From the NCBI GenBank assembly GCA_003288255.1, contig CP026600.1:2790001-2854000 (forward strand): a stretch of DNA of 64,000 nt, given 5' to 3'. The DNA comes from Clostridiaceae bacterium 14S0207. Lineage in GTDB: Bacteria > Bacillota > Clostridia > Clostridiales > Clostridiaceae. This document shows, in pieces, positions 18,201 through 27,448 of the stretch (position 1 is the first letter of the stretch; every line of letters begins with the position of its first letter). The position numbers were made by a program, and so were the translations under genes. Below the pieces are notes generated by a model. That model saw only the letters and a program-made list of their open reading frames with translations, had not been told where the DNA came from and searched no databases.

Positions 18201-19799
18201 TTACTCACATTTAATTTTTTGACATAATTCTTCTAGTTGATTTCTTATCACCGTTTCTTTATCAACATCAACTAATATTAAAAGGGAATCACCCCTTAAT
18301 AATTTTGTATCTCCTTTAGGAAGTATCTCATGTTCACCTCTTTCTATTGAGACTATTAAAACATCATGAGAAATTTTTACATCCTTTAATAACATTCCTT
18401 CAATAGCTGATCCTTGATGAACTATATATCTTATGAAAATTTTCTCTTTTTCCTTATTATGAGGTATTCCATTAGCCTTTTCTATATTTCTATCAAGTAA
18501 AGATTCATAAATAGGTGTACTACCTATTAGATCTGCAACTAAGTAAGCTACTGCACACACTATTGTAACTGTCAATAAATGAGTAAAAGAACCACTCATT
18601 TCGCAGATTAACATAATTCCAGTTATAGGTGCTCTTACAATTGAAGTAAACATCCCTGCCATAGATAATATTGTAAATGTAGTTAAATATTGAGGATTAA
18701 TTCCTAATATCTTAACAGCCACTTCTCCAAATATAGTTCCAATTAATCCACCCAAAACTAATAACGGAAATAATATTCCACCTGGGGAACCTGAACAAAA
18801 ACTAATCATTGAAAATATAAATTTTAATACTAAAAAGATAACTGCCATCTTTAATACAATCTGCTCTCTTAATAACCCCTGTATTATTCCGTGTCCACCA
18901 GCTAAAACCTCTGGACATAATAGTCCAAATAATATAGCAAATAAGAATGGTACTATCATTCTTATTCTAGTTGAACTAATTTTTCCATATAAATCTTGAG
19001 TTTTTAAAAGAACAAAATTATAAAATGCACCTGCCAATCCTAATATAATACCTAAAATAATTAATAGTCCATAATATTTAAAAGGTATCATTGCTAAAGG
19101 CTTTGCCCCCACCATATCAAATAAAGGTTTTCTTCCTAAAAATTGTTTAGTTATAAAGTCCGCTGTTACTGATGCAGACATAGCTGAAAGCAATACGACA
19201 GGTGAGAAATTTTTATGCACTTCCTCTAATGCAAATATAACGCCTGAAAAAGGGGCATTAAATGCAGCAGCTAAACCTGCACTCGCACCACTAGTAAGTA
19301 AAAATCTACCCTCTAATTTTGGTCTTTTAAAGATTCTAGATACTATCTGTCCACAACTGGCTCCTAATTGAATTGATGGGCCTTCTCTTCCTAATGATAA
19401 TCCTGAGCCAACAGCTATTACCCCACCGACAAATTTATTTATAAGAATTTTAATTGGAGATACTTCAAAATATCCTGTTAATATTCCTTCTACTTGAGGT
19501 ATTCCACTACCACTTATCATAGGTTGTTTTTCGACTAATATTCCTACAACATATCCTGCAATTATAAGTGCTACCACGCCTAAAGGAATATACATCTTAT
19601 GACATGCTAAAAATTTATACATATTACCTGTAAAAGATTCTGCTTTTCCAAGTAATACTCTATAAGCAACAACTACAAGACCTGAAAATATTCCTACCAA
19701 AATTCCTTGTAAAAGCACTCTTAACTTTAAACCATGTAAAGTATGGTAAAGTCTACCAGTAGATCCTTCAGTAGTAAAATTTTTATTATTTTCTTCCAA
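18201..19799 (-). CDS. ClC-family chloride/proton antiporter with C-terminal RCK/TrkA-C domain
   Basis: The membrane part has the three ClC selectivity motifs GSGIPQVEG, GREGPSIQLG and GSPGGILFP. It also has the gating Glu of GREGP, a second Glu in ALEEVHKNF matching the internal proton Glu of exchangers, and a Tyr in PIYESLL. These suggest Cl-/H+ exchange. The last 70 residues form a TrkA-C-like ligand-binding domain (DVLIVSIERG, LRGDSLLILVDV). The start is TTG at 19799, since AAGGAGGAGG lies six bases upstream; an in-frame ATG at 19850 has no SD. Upstream lies a structured-RNA candidate that could control it. Confidence 0.9.
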   Translation of the reverse strand: MEENNKNFTTEGSTGRLYHTLHGLKLRVLLQGILVGIFSGLVVVAYRVLLGKAESFTGNMYKFLACHKMYIPLGVVALIIAGYVVGILVEKQPMISGSGIPQVEGILTGYFEVSPIKILINKFVGGVIAVGSGLSLGREGPSIQLGASCGQIVSRIFKRPKLEGRFLLTSGASAGLAAAFNAPFSGVIFALEEVHKNFSPVVLLSAMSASVTADFITKQFLGRKPLFDMVGAKPLAMIPFKYYGLLIILGIILGLAGAFYNFVLLKTQDLYGKISSTRIRMIVPFLFAILFGLLCPEVLAGGHGIIQGLLREQIVLKMAVIFLVLKFIFSMISFCSGSPGGILFPLLVLGGLIGTIFGEVAVKILGINPQYLTTFTILSMAGMFTSIVRAPITGIMLICEMSGSFTHLLTVTIVCAVAYLVADLIGSTPIYESLLDRNIEKANGIPHNKEKEKIFIRYIVHQGSAIEGMLLKDVKISHDVLIVSIERGEHEILPKGDTKLLRGDSLLILVDVDKETVIRNQLEELCQKIKCE

Positions 19800-19969
19800 G
19801 CTAATCCTCCTCCTTCTATTATAATATCCCCTATCAACTTCTAAAAACATTCATAATGTCTAAAAATTTATACATAATATTTATACTTAAAATATTATTA
19901 TATAATTCTATAAACTTTAACTATAAAAAACATATATAACCTAACATGATCAATCCTTTAGCCTCCATG

Positions 19970-20124
19970 TAAAAAAGCCTTAACAACAATGCTAAGGCTT
20001 AATAAACTCAACGTTACACAATTTACCTGAATCAGGATTTTTTCCTATTAAGTCGAATATAACTTATCTTGATATGTTTTTATACTAAAAAACTTCTTCT
20101 TATATTGCTAGGGTTTTTTTACGG
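19970..20124 (-). ncRNA. Candidate structured small RNA or riboswitch-like leader
   Basis: A perfect consensus promoter (20158-20130) drives about 150 bases that contain no ATG-initiated ORF and end in an intrinsic terminator (20000-19971). Inside, CTTAATA pairs with a TATTAAG that overlaps the 5' arm of the terminator by AAG. Between these halves lie a GGAAAAAATCC element and a CCTG-ATT-CAGG hairpin. So a junction-like fold and the terminator stem could compete. It is either a stand-alone small RNA or a leader of the ClC gene, which starts about 170 bases downstream. I cannot match it to a known riboswitch class; the fluoride-riboswitch signature is not seen. Confidence 0.55.
19971..20000 (-). 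terminator. Intrinsic terminator of the candidate RNA
   Basis: AAGCCTTA (minus 20000-19993) pairs with TAAGGCTT (19982-19975) around a ten-base loop, followed by a T run on the minus strand. It lies between the helicase gene and the ClC gene. Confidence 0.85.
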
Positions 20125-20129
20125 TTTTT

Positions 20130-20158
20130 ATTATATTCTACAATATTTTGTTTGTCAA
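20130..20158 (-). promoter_or_regulatory. Perfect consensus SigA promoter
   Basis: TTGACA (20158-20153), a 17-base spacer and TATAAT (20135-20130) match the consensus at all twelve positions. It starts just after the stop codon of the SNF2 helicase gene and points at the candidate RNA. Confidence 0.85.
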
Positions 20159-20165
20159 TTTTCAA

Positions 20166-23100
20166 TTATAGGGTAAATAACTCCATTATTTCTTCAATAG
20201 TCATATAACTAATAAGATTTTCTGTTAATCCTTCATCACCTATAACATTTTCAATAATTTTCTTTTTCTTTTCTTGTAAATTTAAAATTTTTTCTTCAAT
20301 AGTTCCTCTTGATACTAATTTTATAACTTGCACTGTATTTTTTTGCCCTATTCTGTGTGCTCTATCCGTTGCCTGCTCTTCTACCGCCGGATTCCACCAA
20401 GGATCAAAGTGAATAACAACATCAGCAGAAGTTAAGTTTAATCCAGAACCTCCGGCCTTTAATGAAATTAAAAATACTTCACTGCATTCTTCATTAAATT
20501 TTCTTACCAATCTCATTCTATCTTCTGATTTTATAGCTCCATCTAAATATAAATATCTTATTCCTATATTCTTTAATCCATATGCTATATTTTTTAAAAC
20601 AGAGGTAAATTGTGAGAACACTAAAACCTTATGTCCTTCTTCTAAACAGTTTTCTACAAGTTCATAAAAAGATTCAAGCTTTCCACTTCCACCTATATAA
20701 TTTTCTATAAATACAGATGGGTCACAACATATTTGTCTCAATCTAGTTAATCCGCTTAAAATTTTAAACCTACTTTGATTTATACCTTTTAATTCTACTT
20801 CCTCTTGTATCTCATTTTTTAATCCTTGTACATAAGACATATATAATCTTTTCTGTTCATCGCTCATCTCAACTAAAATATTATTATATATCTTGGGTGG
20901 TAATTCCTTAATAACATCTTTTTTTAATCTTCTTAAAATAAAAGGTCTTATTTTATCTCCTAATTCTTTATTAGTATCTTCATTTTTATCCTTGCAAATC
21001 GGTACTTCATATCTACTATAAAATTTATTATGATTTAAAAGATATGCAGGCATTATAAAATCAAAAATAGACCATAACTCGGATAAATTATTTTCAATTG
21101 GAGTTCCAGTTAATGCAAATTTATTTTTAGCTTGGATTTCCTTTATACTTAGTGCATTCTGTGAAACTGGATTTTTAATTTGTTGTGCCTCATCTAAAAT
21201 ACAATATAAAAAGTTAAATTGTCTATAAAGTTCTATATCTCTTCTAACCAAAGGATAAGATGTTATAACTACATCATAATTTTTAAAATTTTTAACTTCT
21301 TTTTTTCTATCTTTCTTATTGCCATTAAAAATTAATACTTTTAGCTTATTGGAAAACTTCTCAATCTCTTCTTTCCAATTGTAAACTAAAGATGTAGGGC
21401 AAATTATTAGAGACGTTCCCATTCCTCGTTCTGAAGTTAGAAAAGCTATGGTTTGAAGAGTTTTACCAAGTCCCATCTCATCTGCCAATATTCCACCAAA
21501 ACCATATTCTGATAATGTTTTAAACCATTTAAATCCTATTTTCTGATAAGATCGTAATATATCATCTAATTCTATTGGAATAGCATAATCCATATCCTTT
21601 ACTTCTTTTAAACTAGATACAACATTAATAAACTCTTTATTCTTACTAATATATGTATCTAAATCGTTAAGCTTTTGTTCTATATATAAGGAATTATATT
21701 TCGGCAATTTTATGACTTCTTTAGTATATTCCTCCGGACTAATATCTAAATACTCTATAATATCTCCTACACTCTTTAAGAATTTTTCATTTAAAAGTAC
21801 AATATCTCCATTACTAAGCTTATAATATTTCTTTTTTTCTCGTAAAGCCTCAAATATATTTATAAGCTCATTCTTATCTACATTCTTTATGTCAAATGAA
21901 AACTCTAACATATCTTCTTTATTAATTCTTAAACTGCACTTGTAACTTTTAGAATCATGTACCCTAATACTCTTAAAACTATCAGAATAAAATACCTGAA
22001 ATCTATTTTGAAAAATCTCTAATCCTTTTACCAAAAAATTAACTATATTTTCTTCATTACTTAGTATAAAGTCCCTTTTTCTCTGTTTAAAATCATACAT
22101 ATTAATTAAATTTAAAATTTCTAGCTCTTGCTCAGCATCTCTAATTAATATTCCTTTATCACTTGAAAGATTTTCATCTTCACAAGGATTTATTTCTATA
22201 TCTCCATAAATAAATATAATTTTTAGACTGACGCTTTCCCCTTCTTTATCTAAATAAATTTCTGTTTTTAATTCTTCCTTATAAAATTCTTGTACTAAAT
22301 CGTCCTTAATTTCTATCTCAGAAAAGGACTTTAGTTTAGGAAATACAAAAGATGCAAAATCCCCTTTATGACTTTCATCTATTGTAAGTTTACACCCTTT
22401 ACTTTCAATGATAGATTTATAAAGAGCTTCATATAATTCCCTTTTATGTCCTCTTAAACTACATACATTTCCATTATAATAAAAATAACTTACATCCCTA
22501 GTCAAAGGATAAGCTAAATTATTATCTTTATGATATAAAAGAATATTATTACCTTCTTTTTCTATAGAAAATTCTATTTTACAATTTTCTATATACCTAA
22601 CATTTTGGTACTCTCCTATAGGCAAAACTAGTATAAAACTTTTATTTCCTATGAGTTTTAGAAATCTTTTTAAGTCACTATCTATCAGATAAACTTTTTT
22701 ACCATTAACTAACTGTTTATTACTACTTATAATACTAGAATGTGAGGATGTAAGACTTTCTTCTATTTCTAGTATTTGAACAAATAAGTCCAATATCTCA
22801 CTATCATTTTTAGAGAACTTGGCTTTTTTAAAATCTAAGGTAAAATTTTTTCCAAAAAATAATGGTTGCTTAAAATAATATGCCTTTAAAAAATCCCTCA
22901 TACTTTTAACAATGTATAACTTATCTACGCCTACTTTTAACTGAACAAAATTCTGTATTTCTCCTATAGATGTATTAAACAAAGTTATATCTAAATTTAA
23001 TTCATGCTTTTTTATGTTCTGTTCAAAATTAAAAGGTTTCTTATAGACTCTTAGTATTTCATCTAAATAAGAAGATTCATTTAAATTTACTTCATTTATA

Positions 23101-23393
23101 AATTTTAAATAAGATGCAACTATATGTTTACACACCTTATTTTTCTTAGCAAACTGTTCACACGTACACTTATAATCACTTATATCGCAACTTTTATCAT
23201 GAACAGTAAATTTTGTTAGATATTCACTATATCCATTAGAAGAAAGAACCATTGACTTTATAGCTATACTTCTATCACCTTCATTTTCATAAGACAAATC
23301 AACAACATAATCCTGTTCATAATATTTTAGACCATTTTTATAGGTTGAAATGTCACAATAATCATTTATAAGCCCATTATTCAAGAGTGCCAT
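20166..23393 (-). CDS. SWIM-zinc-finger SNF2-family helicase
   Basis: The 1075-residue protein begins with a SWIM zinc finger (Cys76, Cys78, Cys88, His90: CTC...CKH). A long middle region of unknown fold follows, then a SNF2 ATPase core with DEMGLGKTLQTIAF (Walker A), LDEAQQIKN (Walker B), ALTGTPIENN, and motif VI ATDRAHRIGQ. SNF2 proteins translocate on double-stranded DNA; bacterial SWIM-SNF2 proteins are widespread in Firmicutes and poorly characterised. It shares a short 32-base gap with the MATE gene upstream and could be co-transcribed with it. Confidence 0.92.
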   Translation of the reverse strand: MALLNNGLINDYCDISTYKNGLKYYEQDYVVDLSYENEGDRSIAIKSMVLSSNGYSEYLTKFTVHDKSCDISDYKCTCEQFAKKNKVCKHIVASYLKFINEVNLNESSYLDEILRVYKKPFNFEQNIKKHELNLDITLFNTSIGEIQNFVQLKVGVDKLYIVKSMRDFLKAYYFKQPLFFGKNFTLDFKKAKFSKNDSEILDLFVQILEIEESLTSSHSSIISSNKQLVNGKKVYLIDSDLKRFLKLIGNKSFILVLPIGEYQNVRYIENCKIEFSIEKEGNNILLYHKDNNLAYPLTRDVSYFYYNGNVCSLRGHKRELYEALYKSIIESKGCKLTIDESHKGDFASFVFPKLKSFSEIEIKDDLVQEFYKEELKTEIYLDKEGESVSLKIIFIYGDIEINPCEDENLSSDKGILIRDAEQELEILNLINMYDFKQRKRDFILSNEENIVNFLVKGLEIFQNRFQVFYSDSFKSIRVHDSKSYKCSLRINKEDMLEFSFDIKNVDKNELINIFEALREKKKYYKLSNGDIVLLNEKFLKSVGDIIEYLDISPEEYTKEVIKLPKYNSLYIEQKLNDLDTYISKNKEFINVVSSLKEVKDMDYAIPIELDDILRSYQKIGFKWFKTLSEYGFGGILADEMGLGKTLQTIAFLTSERGMGTSLIICPTSLVYNWKEEIEKFSNKLKVLIFNGNKKDRKKEVKNFKNYDVVITSYPLVRRDIELYRQFNFLYCILDEAQQIKNPVSQNALSIKEIQAKNKFALTGTPIENNLSELWSIFDFIMPAYLLNHNKFYSRYEVPICKDKNEDTNKELGDKIRPFILRRLKKDVIKELPPKIYNNILVEMSDEQKRLYMSYVQGLKNEIQEEVELKGINQSRFKILSGLTRLRQICCDPSVFIENYIGGSGKLESFYELVENCLEEGHKVLVFSQFTSVLKNIAYGLKNIGIRYLYLDGAIKSEDRMRLVRKFNEECSEVFLISLKAGGSGLNLTSADVVIHFDPWWNPAVEEQATDRAHRIGQKNTVQVIKLVSRGTIEEKILNLQEKKKKIIENVIGDEGLTENLISYMTIEEIMELFTL

Positions 23394-23425
23394 TTTTATC
23401 TCCTTTCTTTTAATTAACCCATTAA

Positions 23426-24757
23426 CTAATTATTAATTTTGAGCCTTTTTTCTACTATGTATAAAATCGCAACTAATATTAAAGATAAATAATCAGAAAT
23501 AGGTTGAGCCCAGAAAATACCTTCGGCTCTTAAAAACTTTGATAAAATATATGATAATGGAATTAAAAAAGCATACCACCTAGCAATTGATAATATATTT
23601 GCAAAAATATCGTTTTTAGTAGCTTGATAATAACTTGACATAATAACTACTATTCCTAATACTGGTAAAGAACTTAAATATATTATTAACCTTTTACTGG
23701 CTATCTTAACCACCTGAGGATTATTGTTAAAAACCAAAACTAATTGTTTATTAAATATACATACCAATATAAATCCTAGTATTCCAAGAACTAAATTCAC
23801 AATTATAGTTAACTTTAATGTTTGTTTAGTTCTCTCAAACTCACCAGCTCCATAATTATACCCAACTATAGGTTGTATTCCTTGTGCAATTCCTAAAAGT
23901 ATCTGAATAAAAATCACAGAAATATATGCAACAATAGCAAAAATAGATACATCAATAATTGTCCCATATTTTAATAAAAGTTTATCTTGAATTAAATACA
24001 TAATCCCTAATGAAGTTTGAGTTAAAAAAGAAACAACTCCTGATGTCATTATTGATTTTAATGTATTATTATTTATCCTTAAATAAGAAAAATTTATTTT
24101 TATATTTGCTCTATCACTAAAGAAATAATATAAAAGATAACTAGCTGATAGGCTTATCCCTATAACTGTTGCTGTTGCTGCTCCTCTTATACCCATATTT
24201 AATTTCATAACAAAAAGCCAGTCTAAAAATATATTTATTAAGGCACCTGCAACCAATACCCCCATAGACAATTTAGGATTTCCATCCGCTCTAACAATAG
24301 GATTTAATCCTGATGATAAAATATGAAATGTAGTAAACAAAAACATTATTGTAGTATATTCTTTAGTTAGTTTAAGAACATTCCCCTCTGCACCAAAGAA
24401 CCTCATCAAAGGTTCCAAAAATATAAGTCCTACTATAGTAATTACAGTCCCTATAATTATCATTAAAAATATAGAAGTTCCTAACACCTTCTTAGCCTCT
24501 TCTTTTTTATCCCCACCTAATTTAATAGAAATTACAGTAGCCGCTCCTATACCTAATAATAATCCAATTCCAATATTGAAACATATGGCTGGATAATCTA
24601 TATTTACACTAGCCAAGCCCACCGCTCCTACTCCATTACCAATAAAAACACCATCAACAATTACATATAAAGAATTAACTAAAACACCTATAATGGATGG
24701 TATTATATACCTAAAAAATAATTTCCTGATGTCATCTCTCAATAATGTATTCTCCAT
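23426..24757 (-). CDS. MATE-family efflux transporter
   Basis: The 443-residue protein has twelve predicted membrane helices in two similar halves, beginning with LFFRYIIPSIIGVLVNSLYVIVDGVFIG and the conserved VRADGNPKLSM loop. MATE proteins export cationic drugs or metabolites in exchange for Na+ or H+. It is a third MATE protein in this window, but its sequence is more distant from the tandem pair at 47-50 kb than those are from each other. Confidence 0.92.
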   Translation of the reverse strand: MENTLLRDDIRKLFFRYIIPSIIGVLVNSLYVIVDGVFIGNGVGAVGLASVNIDYPAICFNIGIGLLLGIGAATVISIKLGGDKKEEAKKVLGTSIFLMIIIGTVITIVGLIFLEPLMRFFGAEGNVLKLTKEYTTIMFLFTTFHILSSGLNPIVRADGNPKLSMGVLVAGALINIFLDWLFVMKLNMGIRGAATATVIGISLSASYLLYYFFSDRANIKINFSYLRINNNTLKSIMTSGVVSFLTQTSLGIMYLIQDKLLLKYGTIIDVSIFAIVAYISVIFIQILLGIAQGIQPIVGYNYGAGEFERTKQTLKLTIIVNLVLGILGFILVCIFNKQLVLVFNNNPQVVKIASKRLIIYLSSLPVLGIVVIMSSYYQATKNDIFANILSIARWYAFLIPLSYILSKFLRAEGIFWAQPISDYLSLILVAILYIVEKRLKINN

Positions 24758-24886
24758 CTTTATCCTCCGTATTTATTAAATTTTAATATATCAACATATT
24801 AATTTAAAAATTGAATTATAATCAAACTTTTAAACATAATATTTATTATATATGATGTTTAAGTTAACTAAAAGGGAGGTGTTTTT

Positions 24887-25468
24887 TTGAAAGATATTAA
24901 AAACAGTAATTTTTCCTTTAAAAATATATTTGAAAACTTCCTATTCATATTAGGTATAATTCTTTTTGTATATTACATCATATTTTTTAATTCGCAAAAA
25001 TTATTTTCCACAATCCTTACACTCTTAACAGTTCTAACTGCAAATCAAGTATTAAAACGTTCTAAAGTTAAAATAAACAATTTGTTGTATTTTTTTTGCG
25101 ATTTATTTATTTTTTGTTCTATGTATTTAGGTCAAATTGGTGGATTTTATAGTCGTTTTTATTGGTGGGATATATTATTACATTCAATGTCAGGCCTAGT
25201 ACTAGCTGAATTAGGTTTTCAGATTCTCTTATCCTTGAATTCTCAAGATATAAATAAATCTTTAAACCCATATTTAAAAATACTTTTTGCATTTTTCTTT
25301 GCCGTAGCCTGTGCTGGCATGTGGGAAATATTTGAATTTTCCGGTGACCAACTTCTAGGTTTAAATTCTCAACTTAATAGTCTTTGGGATACTATGTGTG
25401 ATATTATTGCGGGTACTATTGGGGCCTTATTAGATTGCTCAATTCACTTCTTAAATATAAAAAAATAA
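24887..25468 (+). CDS. DUF2238 (YjdF)-like integral membrane protein
   Basis: The 193-residue protein has about six membrane segments. The motif YWWDILLHSMSGLVLAELG and the later MWEIFEF...DTMCDIIAGTIGALL carry the conserved Asp, His, Glu and Asp residues of the DUF2238/YjdF family. The function is unknown. The TTG start at 24887 is preceded by AAAGGGAGGT at six bases. It is divergent from the MATE gene and closed by a 15-bp-stem terminator. Confidence 0.75.
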   Translation: MKDIKNSNFSFKNIFENFLFILGIILFVYYIIFFNSQKLFSTILTLLTVLTANQVLKRSKVKINNLLYFFCDLFIFCSMYLGQIGGFYSRFYWWDILLHSMSGLVLAELGFQILLSLNSQDINKSLNPYLKILFAFFFAVACAGMWEIFEFSGDQLLGLNSQLNSLWDTMCDIIAGTIGALLDCSIHFLNIKK

Positions 25469-25473
25469 TACTT

Positions 25474-25513
25474 AAAATAGCGAATATAACTTTAAAACTA
25501 TATTCGCTATTTT
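25474..25513 (+). terminator. Intrinsic terminator (15-bp perfect stem)
   Basis: AAAATAGCGAATATA (25474-25488) pairs perfectly with TATATTCGCTATTTT (25499-25513), loop of ten bases. It follows the DUF2238-like gene by six bases. Confidence 0.9.
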
Positions 25514-25938
25514 AATTTAAATTTTCTGATTTCCAATTAGTATAATTTTTAACAATTAGTATTTTAATTATATAGTATAAGGTAATTTAATTGGTGAATA
25601 TTTATTCAAGTTTATTGCATAAATATCTTGATTTTTTTTAAAAAAGTATTAAAATAGTATTAATATATTAATACTATTTGCATATTAATTTATTGCACTC
25701 TGTTTCTTTTACAAAATTCGTACTAATTCTTAGAAATAATTAATTATTATTTGTTAATCGACATCTCTTATAAGATCTACTGTATTTTTTAGAGTTTGTT
25801 TAATTGATTTAATAACATTATTAGTTATATAATTAAGTTAATTATAATTTTTGTATATTTTTAGTGTTTATTAATGTTTTATTATTATGTTTTGTATTTT
25901 TATTAACAAAGTACTAGCTCATATTAGGAGGAAAAAAC
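25514..25938. other. 425-bp AT-rich intergenic region upstream of the YjiH gene
   Basis: It holds a 28-bp perfect palindrome (25652-25679) and otherwise long A/T tracts. I find no ORF with an SD and no known RNA. It is large for a promoter region in this window. Confidence 0.5.
25652..25679. repeat. 28-bp perfect palindrome
   Basis: AAATAGTATTAATA is followed directly by its reverse complement TATTAATACTATTT, with no loop. A half-copy (AGTATTAA) lies just before it at 25645-25652. It sits about 260 bases upstream of the YjiH start and has the form of a dimeric-repressor operator. Confidence 0.6.
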
Positions 25939-27297
25939 ATGTTAGATATACCCAAGAAAAAATATACCGCTATTGAAATCCTAAAATTTTTAATTCCTTC
26001 GCTTATAGGCGTATTATTTTTTATGATACCTATGAAATTAGGTGGAAAACTTACTATTCCTGTAGCCTTTTTATCAAATTATTTACTAAACTTAATTTCT
26101 ACTTACCTACCACTTATAATGACTATTATTATCTGTATTTCTCTTATAGGTAGTGTAATATCAAAATTATTTAAACCTAACTTTATAGTAAATAACTCTT
26201 TTTTAAATAAATTACTTAATGTAACACCTGTTTGGTTTACCATGAGAATCCTAGGTTCAGCTTTTGCTGTTTGTACCTTCTTTAAAGTTGGTCCTCAATG
26301 GATTTCTTCAAATGATACTGGTGGCTTACTATTATTTGATTTACTTCCAATACTATTTTGTGTTTTCTTATTTGCAGGTATGTTCTTACCTTTACTTTTA
26401 AATTTTGGCCTTTTAGAATTTTTCGGTGCTTTATTAACTAAAGTTATGCGTCCAATATTTACCTTACCTGGACGTTCTTCCGTAGATTGTATTGCCTCTT
26501 GGCTTGGTGATGGTACAATTGGCGTTCTATTAACTAGTAAACAATATGAGGATGGTTATTATTCAAAACGTGAGGCTGCTGTTATTGGAACTACTTTTTC
26601 TTTTGTATCAATAACATTTAGTTTAGTTGTTCTATCTCAAGTAAAATTAGCCCATATGTTTGTACCTTTTTATTTAACTATATTATTTGCTGGTATTTTT
26701 GCTGCTATAATAATGCCTCGTATACCGCCATTATCTAAAAAAGCTGATACTTTTCACCTAAATAAAACTCAACAAGTAAAAGAAGCTATTCCAGAAGGAC
26801 ATACTGCTTTTAGTTGGGGAGTAGACCAGGCTATAGAAAGAGCATCAAAAAATACTAGTCTTATAAAAATTTTACAAGAAGGAATTGAAAATGTTTTAGA
26901 TATGTGGATAGGTGTAGCCCCTGTAGTTATGACTATAGGTTCAATAGCATTAATCTTAGCTCAATATACACCTATATTCCGTTGGCTTGGTATACCATTT
27001 ATACCATTATTAAAACTTTTACAAATTCCAGAAGCTGCTCATGCTTCTCAAACATTAGTAGTTGGTTTTGCCGATATGTTTTTACCAACTGTTATAGGAA
27101 GTACTATAAATAGTGAGTTAACTCGTTTTGTAATTGCATGTGTTTCAGTAACTCAATTAATATACATGTCCGAAGTTGGTGGTTTATTAATCGGTTCAGA
27201 AATTCCTGTATCTATGAAAGATCTTATAATAATCTTCTTAGAACGTACCTTAATAACTTTACCAATAATATCTTTAATTGCCCATTTTTTATTTTAA
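25939..27297 (+). CDS. YjiH-family membrane protein with nucleoside-recognition (Gate) domain
   Basis: The 452-residue protein has about ten to eleven membrane helices. The segment SSVDCIASWLGDGTIGVLLTSKQYEDGYYSKREAAVIGT is characteristic of Gate-domain proteins of the YjiH type. The substrate is unknown; members are presumed transporters. TTAGGAGG precedes the ATG. It is a single gene with its own terminator. Confidence 0.85.
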   Translation: MLDIPKKKYTAIEILKFLIPSLIGVLFFMIPMKLGGKLTIPVAFLSNYLLNLISTYLPLIMTIIICISLIGSVISKLFKPNFIVNNSFLNKLLNVTPVWFTMRILGSAFAVCTFFKVGPQWISSNDTGGLLLFDLLPILFCVFLFAGMFLPLLLNFGLLEFFGALLTKVMRPIFTLPGRSSVDCIASWLGDGTIGVLLTSKQYEDGYYSKREAAVIGTTFSFVSITFSLVVLSQVKLAHMFVPFYLTILFAGIFAAIIMPRIPPLSKKADTFHLNKTQQVKEAIPEGHTAFSWGVDQAIERASKNTSLIKILQEGIENVLDMWIGVAPVVMTIGSIALILAQYTPIFRWLGIPFIPLLKLLQIPEAAHASQTLVVGFADMFLPTVIGSTINSELTRFVIACVSVTQLIYMSEVGGLLIGSEIPVSMKDLIIIFLERTLITLPIISLIAHFLF

Positions 27298-27306
27298 TAA
27301 TTTACG

Positions 27307-27340
27307 AGATGCAGAATGATTTTAATTCTGCATCTTTTTT
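27307..27340 (+). terminator. Intrinsic terminator of the YjiH gene
   Basis: AGATGCAGAAT (27307-27317) pairs with ATTCTGCATCT (27325-27335), followed by six T. Confidence 0.93.
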
Positions 27341-27448
27341 ATTAGATAATTTTCATAATAATATGGTCTAAGCCCTTAAAATATGTTATAATTATTAAAA
27401 ATTGCTTTGATAATCAAACTATTTTTTTAGTAAAGAGAGGTAATAAAA

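Noticed and set aside
19970-20124. Fluoride riboswitch upstream of a ClC gene
   Set aside because: The GGNGAUGG core and pseudoknot partners are not seen, and the ClC protein has chloride/proton exchanger motifs (GREGPS) rather than those of fluoride exporters.
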